Origin: an uncultured Parasutterella sp.
Lineage (GTDB): Bacteria > Pseudomonadota > Gammaproteobacteria > Burkholderiales > Burkholderiaceae_F
Length of the DNA stretch: 12,089 nucleotides
NCBI GenBank assembly: GCA_900766055.1
Contig: CAAFTZ010000140.1
Coordinates: forward strand, 1 to 12,089
Direction of reading: 5' to 3'
Shown: in pieces, positions 5,548 through 12,089 of the stretch
How the letters are laid out: the number at the start of each line of letters is the position of its first letter
Position numbering within the stretch: the first letter of the stretch is position 1
Program-made: the position numbers and the translations under genes
Notes under the pieces: model-generated
The model's database searches: none
Told to the model about the DNA's origin: nothing
What the model saw: only the letters and a program-made list of their open reading frames with translations

Positions 5548-8500
5548 GTTTGATTTTTCTGATCTTCGAGAGCGTTTTACGCTCGTTCGAATGCAAGTGG
5601 CCAATTGGGGAACTTTTTCGAATATCCATGACATTCATATTTCCGATCGCGGGCACCTGTTTGTCGGGGGTTCCGGAAGCGGAAAGTCAACCCTATTAGA
5701 CGCAGTGAGTGCGCTTTTGTCTCCTAAGGCGTCTTACTTTAATGCGGCGGCACGACAAGGTGAAAGAAGGAGCGACCGATCTTTCGTTTCTTATATTCGC
5801 GGAGCTTGGTCCAGCGAACAGGATAAAGACGGAAGGGCCGCAACTAAGTATCTTCGCGAGGGACCTACTTTCTCTCTGATTGCATTGACGTTTGCCAGTG
5901 AGCAGCAGACCGTGACCTTGCTTTTTATCGGCTACATTCAAGGTAAAAGCAAAGATGAAAGTGATGTTCGAAAACGCTACTTTGTGATTCGGGAACCGTT
6001 TGAGATCGCTCAGCTGGCAGATTTCGGGAAACAGGGTTTTGATCTCAAAATCGTTAAACAGCGATTTCCGACCGCAAAGAGCTTTCCCACGTTCGCGGCT
6101 TACAGCGAGTCGTTTATGCAGACTTTCGGGATAGGAAGCACAAAAGTTTTAGATTTGCTCCATAAGGCCCAGTCTGCTAAAAATATGGGCGACATCAACC
6201 GCTTTTTTAGAGATTTTATGCTCGGAGAGCCGGTGACTTTCAGCATTGCTGAAAACTTAGTGGAAAACTTCTCTAGATTAAAGGAGGCCTACGAGTCTGT
6301 TAAAACCGCTCGACGTCAGCATGACGTCCTCTCGCAGGCAAAAGCTTCCTTTGATAAAGCGGAGAAGGCTAAAGCTTCCCTTGTAGAAAACAATTTATTA
6401 AGGCAAGAGGTCTACCCCTGGCGATTAACTTTAACTCGCGGCTTTTTGGAAGAGAAACTTCCTGAGCTTGAAGCAAAATGCGCAGAAACAGATCAGAGAC
6501 TGAATCAAGCTGCGGCAGAAGAATCTTCGAGCAGAAGAAAACTTGAAGATTTGAAGCGGGAACGGTACGAGTCCGGTGGTGACAAGATCGAGCGTTTAAC
6601 TTCTGATTTAAAGCATGCGGAATCTCGTCTTTCTTCAGCTACTCGGAGTGTTCAGAAATTACTCTCTTCTTTTGACAAGCTTGGACTAAACAAACCGCGG
6701 TCTTTGAACGGATGGATTGCACTGCAGAAAGAAACCTCACGAAAAAGTGAAGAGGCCGAAGAAAAAGGAAGAGCTCTTCGAGGCGAGGAGGAGGAACTGG
6801 TCTTTACTCTCCGTGGCGCTCAGGAACAATTCCGCGGTCTCAGTAAAGAAATTGAAGCAATGAAAAAGCATCCTTCAAATATTCCTGCTGAACTGCTGAA
6901 ACTGCGGGACGACATGCTTCGAGAGCTGAACCTTTCACTCGAGGATTTGCCTTTTGTCGGCGAGCTGATGGAGATAAAAGAAGATGAGGCACAATGGCAG
7001 GGAGCTGCTGAACGCGTTCTTCATCAATTTGCATCTTCTTTATTGGTTCGCGAACGTCACTATCCGATTCTCGCGCGTTATGTGGATAGAACATACCTTG
7101 GGCTGAAGCTGGTTTATCACAGAGTGGTGAATCAGTTTCCAGCTGCAAAAGAGCTCGATCAAAACTTCCTTCCGGAAAAATTTAATCTCAAACAGGGACA
7201 GTGGTCGCAATGGCTTAGAAGTGAGCTGTCCCGACGCTTTGATTATCAATGTGTTGAATCGACCGCAGAGTTCGCTGGGTGTTTTAAGGCTGTTACTCTT
7301 AAAGGACAAGTCAAGCATAACGAAGTTCGTCATGAAAAAGATGACAGAAGAACGATCTTTGATCGGAAGTACTGGATTACCGGGTTCAGTAATGAGAAAA
7401 AACGCCTTCAATACGAAGACAGTGCACGAGAGCTTGCTGCCCTGATCGCTGAGAAAACATCTCGAAGGAACGCGATTCGCGATGAGTTGGAGGAGGCGGA
7501 TGCCGTGCGGAGAGCGTGTCAAAGAATTTTAGATACGGACTGGACACAGATCGATGAAGGTTCACCTCAGGCTGAAATCGCGGACATTAAGAGCCGCCTG
7601 GAAAAAATCGAACGGAGCAGCGAAAAGTTATCGCTCTTGTCGGAACGGATTGCCGAGACTGAAAAAGAACTCCGTTCCGCGGAGGATTTAAAGGCGCAGT
7701 GGACTCTGAAGAAAGGAGAAAGGGACGCAGAGCTGAAGCGATTAAAGAATGAACTTCAGGCAGCGGTCCAAGCGCTGAGCGGGCTGACGGTGCACAAAAC
7801 CCTTCATGGAAAGCTGGTTGCGCTGGCAGCAGAACTTGATCCGAAGCCCATGAAAAGAGACCGCATTGAAATTGTCGAACGCGGACTGAATGAATATTTC
7901 CAAGGGAAAGGAGAAGAGTTCAACAAAATCCAGCTGACTTCTGAAAACGAAGTTTGTAACCTCTTTGCATCATTTAAAGCTGAATGGCCGACGGAGGCTT
8001 CTGAACTCATGGCTGATTTAGAGAGTGCGCCGGAATTCTTCCAAAAGCTGGAGGTGCTGGAAAAGGATGGACTGCCGAAATTTGAGCAGAAGTTCCGGGA
8101 TATATTGGAAAACAATACCAAACAGCATCTGATTAACCTTTTCCGAGAAATTGACCAAGAGCGCCGAGATATTAAAGCTCGAATGCGGGAAGTGAACGAA
8201 AGCCTTGCCGATGCGGTCTTTAACCGCAGCAGCGAGGGCGATTCCCACCTAATTATTGACGTCAAAGATCTGCGTCTCCCAGAGTACGAGGATTTTAAAA
8301 AGGAACAGAGTCTTATTGTGGCATCAGATACTCAGAGGATGTCGCTGAACCAGGCGAAAGATTATTACCGTTCATTAGAAGAGCTCGTGAAAAAACTGGA
8401 TGCTCGCGTGCCCGATTACGCAATCTGGAGAAGCAAAGTGTTGGATGCTCGCGAGCACGTGTCGTTCCAAGGACGTGAGGTAAATGATCGGGAAGAAACG

Positions 8501-8866
8501 CTTGATATTTATGACAGCGGAGTCGGTAAATCCGGCGGCCAGAGACAAAAATTAACGCTTACGTGTTTGGTTGCGGCTTTGCGATATCAGCTCGGAGGGC
8601 ATAAAGGAGAACAGCCGTCTTTTGCGCCCATCATTATGGATGAAGCTTTTGATAAAGCGGATAACGAGTTTACGGATATCTCTATGAAAATCTTCAAAGA
8701 CTTCGGATTCCAGCCAATTGTGGCCACACCGCTTAAGGGGTTACTGACGCTCGAGCCATATATGGGCAGTTTTGCTCAAGTAAGCTGTGAGAACCGAAAA
8801 GTATCCCGAGTGATTTCTGTTTCGATGGAACGTGTTAAAGAAATAATTCGCGGAGAAGCCACGTGA
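5540..8866 (+). CDS. jetC: Wadjet protein JetC (SMC-like ATPase)
   Basis: A protein of about 1108 residues, the SMC motor of Wadjet, related to MukB/MksB. An N-terminal ATPase half carries Walker A GGSGSGKST (43-51). Long Glu/Lys/Arg-rich helical stretches follow (about 270-435 and 630-740), with a hinge-like globular region between them (about 440-620). The C-terminal half has the ABC signature SGGQ (998-1001) and Walker B IIMDEAFDKAD with the catalytic DE at 1034-1035. All ATPase motifs are intact. The start is set at ATG 5540, because AAGGAG lies 8 nt upstream and the protein then opens MNEFDFSDLRERF. An in-frame ATG at 5516 has no such site. JetC dimers with JetA and JetB extrude DNA loops, and stalled complexes on small circles activate JetD. 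The gene overlaps jetB by 8 nt and jetD by 4 nt. Confidence 0.95.
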   Translation: MNEFDFSDLRERFTLVRMQVANWGTFSNIHDIHISDRGHLFVGGSGSGKSTLLDAVSALLSPKASYFNAAARQGERRSDRSFVSYIRGAWSSEQDKDGRAATKYLREGPTFSLIALTFASEQQTVTLLFIGYIQGKSKDESDVRKRYFVIREPFEIAQLADFGKQGFDLKIVKQRFPTAKSFPTFAAYSESFMQTFGIGSTKVLDLLHKAQSAKNMGDINRFFRDFMLGEPVTFSIAENLVENFSRLKEAYESVKTARRQHDVLSQAKASFDKAEKAKASLVENNLLRQEVYPWRLTLTRGFLEEKLPELEAKCAETDQRLNQAAAEESSSRRKLEDLKRERYESGGDKIERLTSDLKHAESRLSSATRSVQKLLSSFDKLGLNKPRSLNGWIALQKETSRKSEEAEEKGRALRGEEEELVFTLRGAQEQFRGLSKEIEAMKKHPSNIPAELLKLRDDMLRELNLSLEDLPFVGELMEIKEDEAQWQGAAERVLHQFASSLLVRERHYPILARYVDRTYLGLKLVYHRVVNQFPAAKELDQNFLPEKFNLKQGQWSQWLRSELSRRFDYQCVESTAEFAGCFKAVTLKGQVKHNEVRHEKDDRRTIFDRKYWITGFSNEKKRLQYEDSARELAALIAEKTSRRNAIRDELEEADAVRRACQRILDTDWTQIDEGSPQAEIADIKSRLEKIERSSEKLSLLSERIAETEKELRSAEDLKAQWTLKKGERDAELKRLKNELQAAVQALSGLTVHKTLHGKLVALAAELDPKPMKRDRIEIVERGLNEYFQGKGEEFNKIQLTSENEVCNLFASFKAEWPTEASELMADLESAPEFFQKLEVLEKDGLPKFEQKFRDILENNTKQHLINLFREIDQERRDIKARMREVNESLADAVFNRSSEGDSHLIIDVKDLRLPEYEDFKKEQSLIVASDTQRMSLNQAKDYYRSLEELVKKLDARVPDYAIWRSKVLDAREHVSFQGREVNDREETLDIYDSGVGKSGGQRQKLTLTCLVAALRYQLGGHKGEQPSFAPIIMDEAFDKADNEFTDISMKIFKDFGFQPIVATPLKGLLTLEPYMGSFAQVSCENRKVSRVISVSMERVKEIIRGEAT

Positions 8867-10032
8867 AAACACCCGAACAAGTCTCCCAGAAAGTTCGAGC
8901 CTCTTTGACGCGTAACTGGAAGCGGTTTCTGTCTGATTCTGTTGCAGGAACTCCTTTCGAGCTTCGGATACCAATCGGTTTTGATCGGAAATCTGCTGCA
9001 GAGGATTTTTCTGCTTTCGAAAAGCACTGGAAGCAGTGGAGGCTCGAGACTTCAGCGTTTCAGGGGAAAGGGATCGAACTTCAGACGAAACGGGTCCGCT
9101 GGAGCGGGGTCGGAGGCGAAAGGGAAATTCTTGACGCCGTAGCCTTTAGGGATCGAAGGGCGGTTCTGAGTTTTTTGAAGGATGTTGAGCTCTTGAGGCG
9201 TTGGGTTCGTTCCGTTAGGAGGCTCCGTTACGTGCGAACTAAAAAGCCTGAGACGTTTGAACGGCTGCTTGGAGAGCCGCAGCTGATATCAAACGAATCG
9301 GGAACGGAATTTAAACAGCTGATCCGGCTTGTAGATTACTTGGAAGTTCACCGCACAGCCGACTGCTACATCCGTGAGCTGCCGGTCTCGGGCGTCAATA
9401 CGAAATTCTTCGAGAGGAATTTGAAGTTAATTTCGGACCTCTTATCCGTTCGTTTGGGAAAAACGCTCACCCCGGAAATTTTGATAACAGAATGGAACAT
9501 AAAGCTTTCGCCTTTCCTCGTGAACGTTTGCAATCCAGATGTCTTTTTAGAAGGCATGCCGAAAACAGAGTTAGCAGCAATCGGGCTGTCTGCACTTAAA
9601 AAGAGACCGTCTGCTCTACTCGTGATAGAGAACTTACAGACAGGGTTAGCGATTTCAAGCGCAGTTCCCGGAATTCCGGTCGTCTGCGGAATGGGATTCG
9701 GGGCCACTCGACTGGCAGAGCTGCCTTGGATTAAAGAAGTTCCGATTTATTACTTTGGCGATCTCGATGTCCACGGATTAGCGATTCTGAGTGTGTTTAG
9801 AAAAGTTGCACCTCAAACAACGTCATTTTTAATGGATCGAAAAACTTTTCAGCGTTACGGCCTGTTTAGCGTTAAAGATCCCACAAAACCACCGTTTTCG
9901 ACTGCGCCAATAGGATTAACTGACGAGGAGGCGTTTCTTTATGAGACTCTTTTACGCACTGGCCAAAGGTTAGAGCAAGAAAGAATCCCGCTTGATTTTG
10001 TATTTTCTGAGTTGAAAAAATGTATTAATTAA
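8863..10032 (+). CDS. jetD: Wadjet protein JetD (DUF3322-DUF2220 Toprim nuclease)
   Basis: A 389-residue effector nuclease of Wadjet. The N-terminal half (about 1-190) corresponds to DUF3322, an arm that binds DNA and the condensin. The C-terminal half (DUF2220) has a Toprim fold related to topoisomerase VI / Spo11. Its metal-binding residues are visible as Glu256 in LLVIENLQ and Asp300/Asp302 in YYFGDLDVHG. Family knowledge says JetD cuts closed-circular DNA after JetABC loop extrusion, protecting the cell against plasmids. The GTG start at 8863 overlaps the jetC stop as GTGA, with GGAG about 10 nt upstream inside jetC. The catalytic residues are present and the length is normal, so the whole system should be active. 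Confidence 0.94.
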   Translation: MKTPEQVSQKVRASLTRNWKRFLSDSVAGTPFELRIPIGFDRKSAAEDFSAFEKHWKQWRLETSAFQGKGIELQTKRVRWSGVGGEREILDAVAFRDRRAVLSFLKDVELLRRWVRSVRRLRYVRTKKPETFERLLGEPQLISNESGTEFKQLIRLVDYLEVHRTADCYIRELPVSGVNTKFFERNLKLISDLLSVRLGKTLTPEILITEWNIKLSPFLVNVCNPDVFLEGMPKTELAAIGLSALKKRPSALLVIENLQTGLAISSAVPGIPVVCGMGFGATRLAELPWIKEVPIYYFGDLDVHGLAILSVFRKVAPQTTSFLMDRKTFQRYGLFSVKDPTKPPFSTAPIGLTDEEAFLYETLLRTGQRLEQERIPLDFVFSELKKCIN

Positions 10033-10057
10033 GGGCTTGAAAAAGACATTTCAGCAG

Positions 10058-10109
10058 AACAAATGCCATTGCATTTTGTTTCGGCAGTCAGATGAAATGA
10101 AAATTTCAT
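10058..10109. terminator. Possible bidirectional terminator between convergent genes
   Basis: Between the jetD stop (10032) and the convergent stop at 10113 lie two AT-rich hairpins. The first is AACAAATGC/GCATTTTGTT (10059-10080, one bulged base) followed by a T-rich stretch. The second is AAATGAAA/TTTCATTT (about 10096-10112), an almost perfect palindrome that reads the same on both strands. Both are weak in G+C, so efficiency is doubtful, but the position suits termination in both directions. Confidence 0.45.
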
Positions 10110-10110
10110 T

Positions 10111-11712
10111 TTAATCAGAGAGTTGCGACCAATGAGAAAATTGCCTTTGTTCTTCGGAGAAGACCAACACACCCCTTAACAACTTGTTTGTTGCCTGTTG
10201 CTCTCCGTAATGCCTCTCTTTAATTTGGCGAATCCCTTTTTCGAGGAGAGATTCCGGAGAACAGTTTTTTCTACAAAATTTAAACTCGAGAACCCAGTAA
10301 TTTTTATCAGTTTGAATTTCTAGATCACTTCTTCCGTAAGCATTGTGAACTTCACTCCTAGCTGTTATTGAGGCGCTGGAGCTACTTACCATGATAGATA
10401 CTGCAGACCGACAGCTGGTCTCACTTGTAAGAGGGAAAGCCTGATAATCAATTCCGAGAATAATGCGATTTACTTCTTCTACGAAAGCGCGGAAATCCCC
10501 TCTTTCCAAGTGGTCTGCAAGATAACCTTCTCCAGTTCTGTTGATGGCCTTTTTATCTAAAATGACTTCTGCATAGAGGCGCGCCATCGAAACGCTAACC
10601 TCTCTATTGGGATAGCCCAGAGTTACGGTTGTGCCTCTTACTGCTTTAATCGTCAAGTAACCGGTCTGCGCAAGCAGAACTTTATCCTCCAAAAGAGAGA
10701 ACTTAGCGGAAAGCGCCAAGTCATCTAATTGAACTTGTTTTTCGCTTTCGTAATCCTCAGGTTTCAAAGTAGAGTGGGATTTTAGATATTCGAGTAGTAC
10801 CCCTGGTTGTCCGCCGCTTTCATACCAATAATTATCAAAACCATTTGAAGGGAAGTTAAAGAATTTCAGTAAAGACCAAGGAGAAAAGACATGTTGAGAG
10901 GCGGTTTTTTCAAAACAAAAGCCGTCGTAATTTAATGTCAGTTCCTCCAACAGTTTATCTTTTTCTATGCCTAGCTGGAGTGAGGCTTGTTCAAGATAAT
11001 CCGAAAAATACTTTTGTACTTCTTGGTGAGAATAGCCGAGCAAAGAACCGAATTCGGACATTAAGGAAATGTCTGTAAAGTGGTTAAGTTCGGAAAAGAT
11101 GTTGGTTTGGCTGAATTTTGCAATTCCAGTCATGAAGAAAAATCTTATTGCTCCATCCCATTGTTTAAAACCAGCGTAGAGCCTCCAGAGTTTCTTTCTG
11201 ACTTCATCGAACAGCTCTGGTTTATTTAGACAAGATGTGAGTGGAGTGTCGTACTCATCGAGAAGCAGTACTACGGAGTTGTCGGCCTGGAGGGCTAACC
11301 AGCCGATAAATGCACGAAGACCTTCCTTATCAGTCTTGATAGGACTAACAAGTCGGTTGACAGTTAAGGTATCAAGGAGGTACTGGTCTAGAAGTTCACT
11401 AAATTCTTCTACGGAGGAAAAGTATTTCAGATTCGAGAAATCCAATCGTATGACTTGATAGGTACAATCGTCTTTCCATAAAGACTCTATTTCGAGACCA
11501 TGAAAATCTCTTAACCCGTATTTGAAGAGGGATTCGAATGTAGAAAGCAGCAAGGACTTTCCGAAGCGTCTAGGCCTCGAAAGGAAAAACTTTTGGCGCT
11601 TAGAGGCCAAAGTGTAAATCAGCCTTGTCTTATCAACATAAATTTGGCCGCTTTTGCGTAATGCGGAAAAGTCTGAGGTTCCAAGTGGGAGCGGCGCCAA
11701 AATTGTTTCCAT
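10111..11712 (-). CDS. AAA-ATPase-like protein with C-terminal PD-(D/E)XK nuclease-like domain
   Basis: A 533-residue protein of the AAA-ATPase_like / DUF1703 (PDDEXK_9) family, common in gut bacteria. The N-terminus has the family opening LPLGTSDFSALRKSGQIYVDKT, a P-loop variant RPRRFGKS (46-53) and a Walker B-like VVLLLDEYD with DE at 152-153. The C-terminus has a PD-(D/E)XK pattern, Asp463 then E-F-K at 476-478, followed by QIKERHY. The start ATG at 11712 is preceded by GGAGG with 4-nt spacing. An in-frame ATG 33 nt further upstream has no such site. The gene is convergent with jetD and is not part of the jet operon. The biological role of the family is not established. Its place next to Wadjet and between IS200/IS605 ends is compatible with a defence or mobile-element role, but that is inference. 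Confidence 0.88.
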   Translation of the reverse strand: METILAPLPLGTSDFSALRKSGQIYVDKTRLIYTLASKRQKFFLSRPRRFGKSLLLSTFESLFKYGLRDFHGLEIESLWKDDCTYQVIRLDFSNLKYFSSVEEFSELLDQYLLDTLTVNRLVSPIKTDKEGLRAFIGWLALQADNSVVLLLDEYDTPLTSCLNKPELFDEVRKKLWRLYAGFKQWDGAIRFFFMTGIAKFSQTNIFSELNHFTDISLMSEFGSLLGYSHQEVQKYFSDYLEQASLQLGIEKDKLLEELTLNYDGFCFEKTASQHVFSPWSLLKFFNFPSNGFDNYWYESGGQPGVLLEYLKSHSTLKPEDYESEKQVQLDDLALSAKFSLLEDKVLLAQTGYLTIKAVRGTTVTLGYPNREVSVSMARLYAEVILDKKAINRTGEGYLADHLERGDFRAFVEEVNRIILGIDYQAFPLTSETSCRSAVSIMVSSSSASITARSEVHNAYGRSDLEIQTDKNYWVLEFKFCRKNCSPESLLEKGIRQIKERHYGEQQATNKLLRGVLVFSEEQRQFSHWSQLSD

Positions 11713-11891
11713 AAAGCCTCCGATTTGTCCTAATTTTATCAACACTAATAGGTAGTCGCTTATTTAAGTTGCGCAATGAAGTTCAAAGAGGACATTCCTA
11801 GAATAGTGGATTCAGTGAGGCTTCAAGTGATGGTTATATGTGGTGAATCTGCTCGAAAGAATAGATGTAATTTAACGAGTTCCGCGGAATT

Positions 11892-11911
11892 CCCCGTGCG
11901 TAAGCGCGGGG
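11892..11911. mobile_element. IS200/IS605 element end hairpin downstream of tnpA
   Basis: CCCCGTGC and GCGCGGGG-type arms at 11892-11911 form an 8-bp stem with one G-T pair and a four-base GTAA loop. It lies 22 nt after the tnpA stop on the minus strand, where the right end of an IS200/IS605 element carries the hairpin that TnpA recognises. A palindrome, TTCCGCGGAA (11879-11888), is next to it. The exact end of the element is not resolved, but is expected within the next few dozen bases toward lower coordinates. Confidence 0.6.
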
Positions 11912-11922
11912 ATGGATAGCGG

Positions 11923-11946
11923 ACGGCCGAATGTTAATTCGGCCGT
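11923..11946. repeat. Strong inverted repeat over the tnpA stop codon
   Basis: ACGGCCGAA (11923-11931) and TTCGGCCGT (11938-11946) form a perfect 9-bp stem with a six-base loop that includes the tnpA stop codon region. No T-run follows on the minus strand, and only an interrupted TTGATTTTT follows on the plus strand. It may block transcription entering the element from the flank or limit read-through, both known features of IS200-type elements. Confidence 0.6.
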
Positions 11947-12089
11947 TGATTTTTGATATATTTCTCAATGATGGCGGTTGTTGCTCCGTCTCCGACGGAA
12001 ATTACACAATAACTTTTTGTCCAAAAACGTTTGCCCCAAAGCATCCTTCGAATCTGATTGGAGAATTCTTGACGAATTTTCAGAGAAGA
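11934..12089 (-). CDS. tnpA: IS200/IS605-family transposase TnpA, C-terminal part
   Basis: The last 51 residues of a Y1 HUH transposase; the start lies beyond the window. The minus frame reads LKIRQEFSNQIRRMLWGKRFW, followed by TKSYCVISVGDGATTAIIEKYIKNQRPN and stop. The LWGKRFW...Y-x-V-x-S-VG block is characteristic of TnpA. The nucleophile is expected to be the Tyr of EKYIKNQ (codon 11958-11960), with the Gln four residues later (11946-11948) as a metal ligand in IS608-type enzymes. TnpA cuts and joins single-stranded DNA at the lagging-strand template and needs the end hairpins nearby. The frame is intact as far as it is seen. The upstream HUH motif lies outside the window. Confidence 0.88.
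   Translation of the reverse strand, partial: SSLKIRQEFSNQIRRMLWGKRFWTKSYCVISVGDGATTAIIEKYIKNQRPN

Noticed and set aside
1..12089. CRISPR arrays, tRNA or rRNA genes
   Set aside because: No regularly spaced direct repeats and no cloverleaf-forming or rRNA-like sequence were seen on either strand.

Overview
The window looks like an accessory segment of a gut betaproteobacterium of the Sutterellaceae (Parasutterella/Sutterella type). The reasons are moderate G+C, a Tat-exported flavocytochrome-c-like flavoprotein of the kind these genomes carry in many copies, proteobacterial Fur boxes and strong sigma70-type promoters. This placement comes from recognised gene families, not from a database search.

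Layout. Positions 1-80 hold a strong stem-loop that looks like the right end of an IS200/IS605-family element lying left of the window. Positions 87-501 hold no protein gene. On the minus strand they hold two tandem units, each made of a Fur box, an extended -10 promoter, a transcript of about 100-120 nt and an intrinsic terminator. I read these as a pair of duplicated, Fur-repressed small RNAs, similar in plan to PrrF1/PrrF2 or RyhB. Positions 636-2360 hold a complete transcription unit: a consensus promoter, a Tat-signal FAD_binding_2 flavoprotein gene and a strong terminator. Positions 2400-3097 hold a frameshifted fic-like pseudogene on the minus strand. Positions 3098-3406 hold little that can be recognised.

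Positions 3407-10032 hold a complete four-gene operon, jetA-jetB-jetC-jetD: a type I Wadjet plasmid-defence system made of an SMC-like condensin plus a Toprim nuclease. Successive genes overlap by 4, 8 and 4 nt, so translation is probably coupled. Convergent to it (10111-11712, minus) is an AAA-ATPase-like/PD-(D/E)XK protein gene. The window ends inside an IS200/IS605 tnpA gene (minus) with its end hairpin at 11892-11911. The defence genes therefore sit between two IS200/IS605-type ends.

How the parts may work together. The most interesting unnamed signal is on the left. The two sRNA copies share only two blocks outside the promoter: CTTCTCCTTG (inside a longer shared 14-mer) and TGGGGTGAAA. 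Both blocks are complementary, in collinear order, to adjacent segments of the leader of the flavoprotein gene next door (686-692 and the Shine-Dalgarno at 694-703). The inference is that low iron relieves Fur repression, the sRNAs are made, and they block ribosome binding on the flavoprotein mRNA. The Wadjet operon on the right is a known system and appears intact.
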